DNA of 64,000 nt from Cephaloticoccus sp. (GTDB taxonomy: Bacteria > Verrucomicrobiota > Verrucomicrobiia > Opitutales > Opitutaceae), in the NCBI GenBank assembly GCA_030833445.1, contig JAURHD010000009.1:80225-144224 (forward strand), written 5' to 3'. Below are positions 54,817-62,750 of the stretch, one piece after another (positions within the stretch are counted from its first letter, which is position 1; each line of letters begins with the position of its first letter). The notes under the pieces were generated by a model, which saw nothing but the letters and a program-made list of their open reading frames with translations, had not been told where the DNA came from and made no database searches. The position numbers and the translations under genes were made by a program.

Positions 54817-56823
54817 TTACCAACCGAAACTGCGCTTAATGCGGAGGGGATCGTAGAGGTCTCCCGGGATTTCCATTAAAAAGCGACTGGGTTGCAGCAG
54901 CATGCCGCCGGGGCCGGCCCGGGTGGCGACCTTGGGGTAACACAGGTAGAGTTCGTTGCGGGCGCGGGTGACCGCCACGTAAAATAGGCGGCGCTCTTCC
55001 TCGACGTCATCTGCCTCGATGGAGCGTCGACCGGGAAACTGTCCATCGGCCAGTCCCACCACAAAGACGACATCATATTCCAAGCCCTTGGCTTGATGCA
55101 CCGTGGTGAGTTTGATCGCTTCCGCGTCTGGATCGACCTGCCGGTCACTGGTCTCGCCATTGAGCAGCACTATCTGGGCGAGCAGGTCCTGCATTTCCTC
55201 AAAACGACCGGCAAAACCGATGAGAGCCTTCAATTCGTCGAGCCGCTCAACGTAATCGGCAAAGGCGCCTTTCAGGTAGTCGCCATACCACCCATCGATC
55301 GCAGTCTCGAAGACCCCGGCCGGAGTGCCGGTTTCCATGACTTCGGCAACTTGGCGGAGTGAAACGCAGAAGTTTTCCCAATCGTCGCGTGCATCCTTGG
55401 CGACCTTGCTGCGCACGTCGTCAGTGGAAAGGGCATCGAGAAAGTTTTGCTGGAGCAACCGGCCGTGTTCGAGCGCGGCGGCATGGATTTTCTGCGCGCC
55501 CTTCTCTCCGACCTTAGGCAGGAGGATGGCGATACGCTGCCAGGCCTGGGTGTCCGAGGGGTTGTAAACGAAGCGGACGAGTGCCACGAGGTCGCGCACG
55601 TGCTGGCGTTCGAAGAACTTCACGCCGCTGGTGATTTGGTAGGCGATGCCCGCTTTGGAGAAGGCGAGTTGCACTTCGAGGGCGAGAAAGTGCGAGCGAT
55701 AAAGGATGGCAATCTCGTTGGCTGATACCCCTTCGTCATCAATCAGGGAGCGGATGCGCTTGAGCACAAACTCGGCTTGTTCGCGATCATCCATGGTCTG
55801 CACGACATAGGGTTTTTGCGAATGACCCCGGGCCGCCCGGAGTTCCTTGTCGAAGTGTCGACCGACGGGTTGGGCGAGCAGCACGGCATTGGCCAGAGCG
55901 AGAATTTCCGGGGTCGAGCGGTAGTTGGTTTCGATCCGATGGATGACCGTGCCCGGATGCCGGTGCTCGAACGTCATGATATTTTCGAAATCCGCGCCAC
56001 GCCACGAATAGATGCACTGGGCGTCGTCGCCCACGGCCATCACGCGGTGATGCGGGGCGAGCTTGTCTACGATCTGGGCCTGCAGGGTGTTCGTATCCTG
56101 ATATTCATCCACCAGCACGTGACGGAAGCGTTGGGCAAAATACGCGGCCACCTCGGGGGCATCGGTGAGCAGTTTCAGCCAGAGTTCGAGCAAGTCATCG
56201 TAATCCACGACATTCTGCTCAGCCTTGCGCTTGGCGTAGGTGTCGGCAAAGGCCCCAAAGCGATGCTTGATGTCATCGTATTGGGGAAATTGTTGGGTGA
56301 CGGTCGTGTCGATGCTGAGCTGGGTGTTTCGGGCAAGGGAAAGCACGTTGAACAACGGTCCCGGGCGTGGGTGGGTCTTGTCCTTGAAAAAGGTTTTATC
56401 CTCGGCCTCGACCGACTGCTTGAGCAGCGATTCCGATTCATCGGCGTCAAGGATGGTGAAGTTGCGCGAGAGTTTGATCGCCTCTCCGTAGATGCGCAGG
56501 GCGCGATGGCCCAGGGAGTGAAACGTGCCGCCCCAGAACCGCTGGGGCTCGATGCCGGTGAGATCTTGCACGCGATGGAGCATCTCCTTCGAGGCCTTGT
56601 TGGTAAATGTCAGCAACAGGATTTCACTCGGTTTGACCCCTTGGGAAAGCAGGTAGGCCACCCGGTAGGTCAAGGTGCGGGTCTTGCCGGATCCGGCCCC
56701 CGCCAGCACGAGTAAAGGTCCTGGTGGGGCGGTGACGGCGTTGAATTGCTCGTCATTCAGGAGCGCACGGAAATCGATGGGCGGAATCTGACTGGGTCGC
56801 GGCTGATTGAGTTCGAAATCCAT
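54817..56823 (-). CDS. UvrD/Rep/PcrA-type SF1 DNA helicase
   Basis: 668 residues. Motifs in order: Q motif and LNDEQFNAVTAPPGPLLVLA, Walker A GAGSGKTRTLTYR (about 43-55), HSLGHRALR, VDYDDLLELW, VDEYQDTN (Walker B region), AVGDDAQCIYSWRGAD, RNYRSTPEILALAN-type motif IV, TVHQAKGLEYDVVFVVGL and RRLFYVAVTRA. The length is close to Rep/PcrA and shorter than UvrD's 720. It should unwind DNA 3' to 5' in repair or replication restart. Which paralogue it is cannot be fixed. Confidence 0.94.
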   Translation of the reverse strand: MDFELNQPRPSQIPPIDFRALLNDEQFNAVTAPPGPLLVLAGAGSGKTRTLTYRVAYLLSQGVKPSEILLLTFTNKASKEMLHRVQDLTGIEPQRFWGGTFHSLGHRALRIYGEAIKLSRNFTILDADESESLLKQSVEAEDKTFFKDKTHPRPGPLFNVLSLARNTQLSIDTTVTQQFPQYDDIKHRFGAFADTYAKRKAEQNVVDYDDLLELWLKLLTDAPEVAAYFAQRFRHVLVDEYQDTNTLQAQIVDKLAPHHRVMAVGDDAQCIYSWRGADFENIMTFEHRHPGTVIHRIETNYRSTPEILALANAVLLAQPVGRHFDKELRAARGHSQKPYVVQTMDDREQAEFVLKRIRSLIDDEGVSANEIAILYRSHFLALEVQLAFSKAGIAYQITSGVKFFERQHVRDLVALVRFVYNPSDTQAWQRIAILLPKVGEKGAQKIHAAALEHGRLLQQNFLDALSTDDVRSKVAKDARDDWENFCVSLRQVAEVMETGTPAGVFETAIDGWYGDYLKGAFADYVERLDELKALIGFAGRFEEMQDLLAQIVLLNGETSDRQVDPDAEAIKLTTVHQAKGLEYDVVFVVGLADGQFPGRRSIEADDVEEERRLFYVAVTRARNELYLCYPKVATRAGPGGMLLQPSRFLMEIPGDLYDPLRIKRSFGW

Positions 56824-56885
56824 GAAGCGCCCAAACCCTCATGCAAAGCGGCGTAGAGGCAAAGCGGAAATGTGTAATCGCCGAT

Positions 56886-57326
56886 TTAAGGCGCCCAACG
56901 CATCTGGTAGTGCGTATCAGTCTCGCCGATGACGGCAAAGCCGAGACGCTCATAGAGGCGGCGTGCCGGATTTACTTTCAATACCTGCAACCGGAGGGGG
57001 ATTTGTTTCTCCCTAGCTTCGCCTAATAGCCCTTCCATGACCGCTGTGCCGAGTCGGTGGTTCTGAAAACCGGGCAGGATCATGATGTTGAAGAGGCGAA
57101 TTTCGTGTTCGCTGCGATCGACCGCTATATAGCCTACGTCCTGATTGCTGAGCCTGATGATTTGAACCTCTTGGGCATCGAATGATGCACAAAACCGGGT
57201 GTTCTGGGCGTTCTCATCCCATTCCCCGAAAGTCTGTTTCACGTAACCGCCCAAGCAGAGCTTCTTGGTTTCCCCAACCCAGTCACGGTCACTCTCCGCG
57301 GCGGAACGGAAAGTGTGGTTGCTCAT
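56886..57326 (-). CDS. GNAT-family acetyltransferase coupled to proB
   Basis: 146 residues. GNAT motif A is ILPGFQNHRLGTAVMEGLLG (about 91-110) with the Q-x-x-G-x-A/G acetyl-CoA loop in modified form; motif B is PLRLQVLKVNPARRLYERLGF. Substrate unknown. Its start overlaps the proB stop by 4 bp, so it is translated with glutamate kinase; a role in proline or amino-acid metabolism is inference. Confidence 0.85.
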   Translation of the reverse strand: MSNHTFRSAAESDRDWVGETKKLCLGGYVKQTFGEWDENAQNTRFCASFDAQEVQIIRLSNQDVGYIAVDRSEHEIRLFNIMILPGFQNHRLGTAVMEGLLGEAREKQIPLRLQVLKVNPARRLYERLGFAVIGETDTHYQMRWAP

Positions 57327-58459
57327 AACAACGCGAGGTTGTCGCGATGGATGATCTCGTGACGTTTCCGGTGAGGATGCAGTGCCGCGACCGCGTCGCC
57401 CTTTTTTCCGGCAATGGCTGGAATTTCCGTGTGCTTGTAAGTGGTCTTGCCCCGTGCAATCACGGCGCCGTCTGGTCCTGCGACATTGACGATTTCGCCG
57501 ATACCGAATTCGCCGAAGGCATGGGTTACCCCCACCGCAAGCAGGCTGCGGCCTTGTTCACAGAGCACCGGCACCGCACATTCGTTGACGTAAATCGTGC
57601 CGGTGGGATGCTGGAAATACGCAAGCCAGCGTTTACGGGCCTCCATGGGAATGCCGCTCGGGGCAAAAAACGTGCCGGGGCCTCGGCCGTTCAGCAGGCG
57701 TGAAATCACATCAGGCTCTGCACCGCTGGCGATGAATACGCCGCATCCGGCTCGGCCGGCCAGTTTCGCGGCGGTGATTTTCGAAATCATGCCGCCGACG
57801 GCAGTTTCACTGGTGGTGCCACCGGCCAGGGCCTCGATTTCACGGGTGATTTTTTCCACCACTGGCACGACTTTGCCGCCGTTATGGTAGTCGATCAGAC
57901 CGGGCGCCGTGGATAAGATAATGAGATACTCGGCGTGCAACAGACTGGCCACAAGGGCGGAGAGCTGGTCGTTGTCGCCAAACTTCAGCATGGCCTGGAT
58001 TTCGGCCGCGCTGACGGTATCGTTTTCATTGATGACCGGGATGGTGTTGTATGTCAGGAGCGACTCGATCGTGGCCTTGACACTGAGATGCCGTTCGCGA
58101 CTGCGCAGATCTTCACGAGTCAGCAGCACTTGGGCGACCGTCAGATTGTGCGGAGTAAATCCTTCCTGCCAGGTTTGCATCAACAGGCTCTGGCCAACGG
58201 CGGCGCAGGCCTGTTTCTTGGTCAAATCGTTGGGCCGACGTTTTAGACCCAGCCGGCCCATGCCCAGACCCACCGCCCCTGAAGAAACCAAAACGACCTC
58301 GGTGCCAGCCTGCCGCAGTGCGGCGACTTGGGCACAGACGGATTGAATGCGCGCGGTATCCAGTTGGCCGATGCCCGACGTGAGCACGCCGGTGCCAAGC
58401 TTGACCACGACGCGGTGCGGCGGTTTGCGACGGGAAAGTGGGGCGGATGGGGTCGTCAT
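57323..58459 (-). CDS. proB: Glutamate 5-kinase with C-terminal PUA domain
   Basis: 378 residues. The first step of proline synthesis. The amino-acid kinase domain (about 1-260) shows VVKLGTGVLTSGIGQLD, VSSGAVGLGMGRLGLKRRP, and NENDTVSAAEIQAMLKFGDN, the last being the glutamate site. The PUA domain (about 280-375) has FGEFGIGEIVNVAGPDGAVI. It lies 24 bp after frr and overlaps the GNAT gene. proA is not adjacent in the window. Confidence 0.95.
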   Translation of the reverse strand: MTTPSAPLSRRKPPHRVVVKLGTGVLTSGIGQLDTARIQSVCAQVAALRQAGTEVVLVSSGAVGLGMGRLGLKRRPNDLTKKQACAAVGQSLLMQTWQEGFTPHNLTVAQVLLTREDLRSRERHLSVKATIESLLTYNTIPVINENDTVSAAEIQAMLKFGDNDQLSALVASLLHAEYLIILSTAPGLIDYHNGGKVVPVVEKITREIEALAGGTTSETAVGGMISKITAAKLAGRAGCGVFIASGAEPDVISRLLNGRGPGTFFAPSGIPMEARKRWLAYFQHPTGTIYVNECAVPVLCEQGRSLLAVGVTHAFGEFGIGEIVNVAGPDGAVIARGKTTYKHTEIPAIAGKKGDAVAALHPHRKRHEIIHRDNLALL

Positions 58460-58483
58460 GGCACCGGATCGGTGCGCCTTTGG

Positions 58484-59032
58484 TCAGACGGCCAGCAACT
58501 CCTGCTCTTTGTGTGCGAGGTGCTGGTTGATGTCCTTGATGGCGCTGTCGGTTGCAGTCTGGACGTCTTTTTCGTGGCGCTTGCGATCGTCTTCGGAAAG
58601 GGAATCGGCCTTCTTCAGTGAATCCATGGCGTCGCGACGGACATTACGCACGTGCACGCGACCTTCCTCAGCCAATTTGTGGGCAACTTTGACGAATTCC
58701 TGGCGGCGTTCACGGCTCATCTCCGGCAGGGGAATGCGGATGAGTTTACCGTCCACGATGGGATTAAATCCGAGGTTGGCCTGCTGAATGCCTTTCTCAA
58801 TGGCCTTGGCCAGACTGATGTCCCAAGGCTGGATCTGAATCATACGTGGATCCGGGGTGCTGATCGCGGCGCATTCCTTGAGTCGCATGGATGAACCGTA
58901 AGCTTCGACCATGACGGATTCGACCATGGTGGGCGTGGCTTTACCGGTGTGAATCGTGCTGAATTCATGCAACGTATGGTCGACCGCCTTGGTCATTTTG
59001 GCCTGCATGTCGGTTAGGATGGGATGGCTCAT
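58484..59032 (-). CDS. frr: Ribosome recycling factor
   Basis: 182 residues, typical of RRF, which splits post-termination ribosomes with EF-G. Seen: the tRNA-mimic helical domain with EFSTIHTGKATPTMVESVMV, the beta domain PDPRMIQIQPWDISLAKAIE, and RIPLPEMSRERRQEFVKVAH, the family hallmark. It lies 60 bp after pyrH, the usual bacterial order, and 24 bp before proB. Confidence 0.96.
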   Translation of the reverse strand: MSHPILTDMQAKMTKAVDHTLHEFSTIHTGKATPTMVESVMVEAYGSSMRLKECAAISTPDPRMIQIQPWDISLAKAIEKGIQQANLGFNPIVDGKLIRIPLPEMSRERRQEFVKVAHKLAEEGRVHVRNVRRDAMDSLKKADSLSEDDRKRHEKDVQTATDSAIKDINQHLAHKEQELLAV

Positions 59033-59092
59033 GAGCGAGGATTGATTGAATGGGTTGAATGGTAGGGCGTTTGCCCGCGGATATTCGGCGAA

Positions 59093-59833
59093 TTAGCTGT
59101 GGACGAGGGTGCCGATTTTTTCACCTACCACTGCCCGGCGGATGGCGTGTTCGTCGTTAAGATCGAAGACAAGAATAGGCACGCTGTTGTCGAGACAGAG
59201 GGAGAATGCGGTGGAGTCCATCACATTGAGGCGCTGCTTGAGGGCATCAATGTAGGTGAGCTCATCATATTTGACGGCGTCGGCGTGCTTCTTCGGATCC
59301 TTGTCGTAGATACCGTCGACCTTGGTTGCCTTCATAATGATGTCGGCGTGCATTTCGCTCGCGCGCAGGGCGGCGGTGGTATCGGTGGAGAAATAGGGGT
59401 TGCCGGTGCCGGCGACAAAGATAACCACGCGGCCCTTGTCGAGATGACGGATGGCCCGACGGAGAATGAATGGCTCGGCGATCTGGTTCATCGGGATCGC
59501 ACTTTGCACGCGGGTGGTCACCCCGAGCTTTTCGAGGCAATCCATAATGGCCAAGCCGTTGATGACCGTGGCCAGCATGCCCATGTAGTCGCCGGTCGTG
59601 CGATCGACGCCGCGTTTGGCGCCGTTGAGTCCACGGAAAATATTTCCTCCGCCGATCACGACACACACTTGCACGCCCATGTCGTGAATTTCCTTAACCT
59701 GTTCGCAGGTCTTCTCGAGGGTGGCCGCATCAATGGCGTCACCGTTCTTGCCGCCGCGGAGGACTTCGCCGCTGAGCTTCAAGATGATCCGTTTGTATTT
59801 GACCGCATGTTTGGCGGACTTTTTGGCGTGCAT
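59093..59833 (-). CDS. pyrH: UMP kinase
   Basis: 246 residues from the ATG at 59833; the longer TTG-started frame is rejected. PyrH converts UMP to UDP with ATP. Seen: [14 protein letters not shown] at the start of the kinase domain, [35 protein letters not shown], and the C-terminal [22 protein letters not shown] [19 protein letters not shown] plus [20 protein letters not shown]. It begins the pyrH-frr-proB-GNAT run. tsf and rpsB are not next to it. Confidence 0.96.
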   Translation of the reverse strand: MHAKKSAKHAVKYKRIILKLSGEVLRGGKNGDAIDAATLEKTCEQVKEIHDMGVQVCVVIGGGNIFRGLNGAKRGVDRTTGDYMGMLATVINGLAIMDCLEKLGVTTRVQSAIPMNQIAEPFILRRAIRHLDKGRVVIFVAGTGNPYFSTDTTAALRASEMHADIIMKATKVDGIYDKDPKKHADAVKYDELTYIDALKQRLNVMDSTAFSLCLDNSVPILVFDLNDEHAIRRAVVGEKIGTLVHS

Positions 59834-59938
59834 GGTAAACAGGAAACGGCAGGGAAAAATCCGCGTCAATTCTTCTCATGGCCTCAGCATGAACTATCCA
59901 CTCCCAGTGGACCGATTTGCGCGCCCGACTCCCGGGAA

Positions 59939-60682
59939 TCATTGCCGCAACCAACCACCCGTGGCCTGCACCGGCTCGAACTCGCCCTGTCGCGTTATCC
60001 AGGCCGCAATACTGTAACGCGGTGGCGCGGGGGCAGGGCTGGCGGGGAGAACTAGCGTCGTCGATAGATTGCCGTGAGCGTCCAGTGTCATCGCGGAATT
60101 AACCGTGCTGAGCACAATGAACTCATGCGCCAGATTGCGGCCGGCATTTTCTCCCGCGCGGACCCGACTCGTAATGTCATTGCCCAATAAAGCGACGGTC
60201 ACTTCGTATTTTAATCCGGTGGTGCCGACAGGCGGTTTATAGGTAATTCGGCAGGATTGGTCTGCTTGGTAGCTCAGGGTGAGTTCACCAATGTTGGGTT
60301 TCGCCTGACTGGTGCTGGATCCGCGCCGCCATTCTTGGCCGTTGCGCACTAGGCACGGAGTATAAACCGAGTTGGAACGCCAGGATTTGGCGTAGGCATA
60401 TTGGCGATGGGTATAGGATTTGGACGCATAAACGTCCTTCCAGCCCAGCCGATCCCAATAGTTCACGTGCCAGGCGACCGGAACCACCGTGAGCCAGAGT
60501 TGAGGATCATCGCGCAGGCTGCCCAACCATTTTTCCATGGGCGGACAACTGCTGCAGCCCTCGCTGGTGAATAACTCCAATAGTGCAACTTGCGCTGGTC
60601 CGCTGGTGAATCGTTGTTCGGCCTGGCTGGCCGTGAGACCGGTCAACCAAAGCACTCCACTTATCAATCCCAATGCTCGCAT
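59939..60682 (-). CDS. Secreted DUF1223 protein with a thioredoxin-like CxxC
   Basis: 247 residues from the ATG at 60682, whose first residues (MRALGLISGVLWLTGLTASQ) form a signal peptide; an earlier ATG is in frame at 60718 but adds a poor leader. The mature protein starts with VALLELFTSEGCSSCPP (CxxC), typical of DUF1223, followed by VVPVAWHVNYWDRLGWKDVY. These proteins are periplasmic, redox-type domains of unknown role. The gene stands alone between pyrH and the aldolase gene. Confidence 0.88.
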   Translation of the reverse strand: MRALGLISGVLWLTGLTASQAEQRFTSGPAQVALLELFTSEGCSSCPPMEKWLGSLRDDPQLWLTVVPVAWHVNYWDRLGWKDVYASKSYTHRQYAYAKSWRSNSVYTPCLVRNGQEWRRGSSTSQAKPNIGELTLSYQADQSCRITYKPPVGTTGLKYEVTVALLGNDITSRVRAGENAGRNLAHEFIVLSTVNSAMTLDAHGNLSTTLVLPASPAPAPPRYSIAAWITRQGEFEPVQATGGWLRQ

Positions 60683-60764
60683 CTGGGTATGAGTCCGTGC
60701 GCGGGGATTCATTCCCATTCATTAAATGCCGGATCAGGGCCCCGCGATCCAAGAACACTGCAGA

Positions 60765-61598
60765 TCAGGTGTAGGGCGAACGTGTGGCTGGCTTCAGTTT
60801 GGCGGGAAGTTCGCCGATTTTGCCGCGCACGAGTTCCAGACGTTGAGTAACGTAAGTGGTCTGAGCCACGACATCCGCGCCGATGTTGATTACGTGATAG
60901 CCGTCTTCGATCAGATCCTCGAGAGGGGCGATTAATCCGGCCGTCATCGCGAATTTTCCATTGGCTTTGCAGGCGGCCCCGACGCGCTTACGAGCGGCGA
61001 CCACCTGGGGGTCATCCAGGTGTCCGGCTTTGCCAATGCGGTGACTAAAATCTCCGGGACCGAAGAGGATGCCATTAAAACCGGGCACGGCCGCGATCTT
61101 TTCCACCTGTTCCAAAGCTTCGGGTGACTCTATTTGCAGGACAACTATCCGCTCTTCATTGGAATGCTTCAGGTATTCGTCGGTTGATAATAGGCAAAAT
61201 TGCCCGTCAATATTGCCGCCATCGAGGGCGCGTTTACCGACAGGGTAGAAACGGACCCACTCGACGATTTGGCGCGCCTCAGCTTCACTGGCCACATGGG
61301 GCACTATGATGCCGGTGGCATCAGCCTCAAAGGGGCGGATGTAGTCACTGTAACTGCCGCGCCCAACCCGGACCATCGTGTCAATATTGTGAATCCGGGC
61401 CGCCCGGATTTGATTTTCAAGGGATAACCAGTCGTTGGGCACATGCTCATGGCACAGCCACACGGCGTCTACCCCGCACAGAGCGGCGGCTTCAATTACA
61501 CGAGGATCAGAGAGGTTGATCTTTAAGGTAGTGGGATACTGGCCGTCATTGAGGAGTTTGAGAATGCGACTGGGTCGGGTTTTCATAAAATGGTTCAC
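60765..61598 (-). CDS. HpcH/HpaI-family aldolase
   Basis: 277 residues (the ATG at 61586 is an alternative start). A (beta/alpha)8 class II pyruvate aldolase. Seen: AAALCGVDAVWLCHEHV at the N terminus, DTMVRVGRGSYSDYIRPFE, GIIVPHVASEAEARQIV with the metal-binding Glu further on in VVLQIESPEALEQVEKI, and FGPGDFSHRIG. Relatives cleave 2-keto-3-deoxy sugar acids, such as 2-keto-3-deoxy-L-rhamnonate. The divergent GntR regulator and the TonB receptor suggest uronate or deoxy-sugar use; substrate unproven. Confidence 0.88.
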   Translation of the reverse strand: MNHFMKTRPSRILKLLNDGQYPTTLKINLSDPRVIEAAALCGVDAVWLCHEHVPNDWLSLENQIRAARIHNIDTMVRVGRGSYSDYIRPFEADATGIIVPHVASEAEARQIVEWVRFYPVGKRALDGGNIDGQFCLLSTDEYLKHSNEERIVVLQIESPEALEQVEKIAAVPGFNGILFGPGDFSHRIGKAGHLDDPQVVAARKRVGAACKANGKFAMTAGLIAPLEDLIEDGYHVINIGADVVAQTTYVTQRLELVRGKIGELPAKLKPATRSPYT

Positions 61599-61791
61599 GA
61601 AGTGCCAATCGTCAGGGTTAAGTGAATTGAAATGTGAGGGTGGTGGAGCAAAACTCGCTCGCCATCCGGTGGTAGCCCGCTAGCAAAGATATTGGATGTT
61701 GTATTCAATAAGTTTGAGCGGTCAGCAAGACACCGGATTTTTCGCGGCCGTGAATCTCTCGCCAATTTGTAAAATAGTAATATTGCAAATC

Positions 61792-61800
61792 TGTATACAA
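61792..61800. promoter_or_regulatory. TGTATACA-type operator before the GntR gene
   Basis: TGTATACAA lies 17 bp before the GntR start codon, in the 218-bp spacer shared with the divergent aldolase gene. The core equals the perfect palindrome at 9394-9401. It fits autoregulation by this FCD-type regulator; not proven. Confidence 0.55.
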
Positions 61801-61817
61801 GTGCATTTCATCACCCC

Positions 61818-62573
61818 ATGAAGAAAGTCAATTCGGATATAGCTTACGAATTTATCCGGGAAAAAATCCTGAATGGTAAATACCCTCCGGGCCATGCATT
61901 GATGACGGAGGTTCTTTCCAGTGAGATCGGAGTCAGCCGCACCCCTGTGCGTGAAGCGTTGCACCGGCTCAAGGCCGATGGCTTGGTCAGTATCAAGGCC
62001 CACTTGGGTGCCAGTGTCAAAAAGATGGGGGTCAAGGAATTTCGGGAAATGTGTGACCTACGGCTGGCCTTGGAAGGACATGCTACCGGATTGGCGGCCT
62101 TGAATCATAGCCAGACGGACTTGCGCCGGATCAAGTTTGCCCTTGAGGCTATGCGCGGACTGACGGAGCGCATTGTCGCTGCCAAGTCCGAGGAGCCCTT
62201 AATCGACGAATTGAGATCTGAGGATGTCCACTTTCACGTCGCGATCATGACAGCAGCGAAGAATGACCTCATTAAGAGTGAAATCCTGCGTCTGCACCTG
62301 ATCAACCGGTTGTTGTTTTTACCCAGCACTGAAACCGAGGAACAACTGTCGCCGGTTTCGAAAAAGGACAGTGACCGCAATCGGCTCAAGGTGATGGAAA
62401 GCCACGATGAAATTTACGAGGCCATTGCCAAACATGATGCTCCGGCTGCCAAGCGCGCCATGGAACACCATATACAGGACATCATAGACAAGAGCCTGCG
62501 CGCGATCGCCATGTCGGGAGAGGGTGGAATATCGCGCGTGCTGACCGATGAAGAGCTGATATACAGCGGGTGA
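61818..62573 (+). CDS. GntR-family transcription regulator, FadR/FCD subfamily
   Basis: 251 residues. The N-terminal winged helix (about 5-75) reads AYEFIREKILNGKYPPGHAL, LSSEIGVSRTPVREALHRLK, KADGLVSIKAHLGASV. The FCD domain (about 85-230) has FREMCDLRLALEGHATGLAA, ELRSEDVHFHVAIMTAAKN and HDEIYEAIAKHDAPAAKRAM, with the Asp/His metal-ligand positions. Members respond to sugar acids or carboxylates. It faces the aldolase gene and precedes a TonB receptor gene, so it probably controls that uptake and catabolic set. Confidence 0.92.
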   Translation: MKKVNSDIAYEFIREKILNGKYPPGHALMTEVLSSEIGVSRTPVREALHRLKADGLVSIKAHLGASVKKMGVKEFREMCDLRLALEGHATGLAALNHSQTDLRRIKFALEAMRGLTERIVAAKSEEPLIDELRSEDVHFHVAIMTAAKNDLIKSEILRLHLINRLLFLPSTETEEQLSPVSKKDSDRNRLKVMESHDEIYEAIAKHDAPAAKRAMEHHIQDIIDKSLRAIAMSGEGGISRVLTDEELIYSG

Positions 62574-62717
62574 TCAGCCTGCGGGCTGTGGTTGCTATGT
62601 AAATTGGGGTCATGGAAATGGCCCATGCTGTGCTTACGGGCTCTTGTGTGCGCAACTTGTTCGGATTGTGACTGCATGTTTTAAAATCATTGACAGGAGA
62701 CCACAGGTTTATACCGA

Positions 62718-62726
62718 TGTATGCAA
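62718..62726. promoter_or_regulatory. Degenerate TGTATACA-like site before the TonB receptor
   Basis: TGTATGCAA lies 24 bp before the receptor start at 62751 and differs by one base from the TGTATACAA upstream of the GntR gene. It is a weak candidate operator for the same regulator. Confidence 0.35.
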
Positions 62727-62750
62727 CCCCAGGACTAACTAACACTAACT

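Noticed and set aside
55777..56715. 312-codon open frame on the plus strand opposite the UvrD-type helicase
   Set aside because: No protein-like pattern; it mirrors helicase codons.
59099..60055. 318-codon plus-strand frame opposite pyrH
   Set aside because: Shadow of pyrH, which has all UMP kinase motifs.
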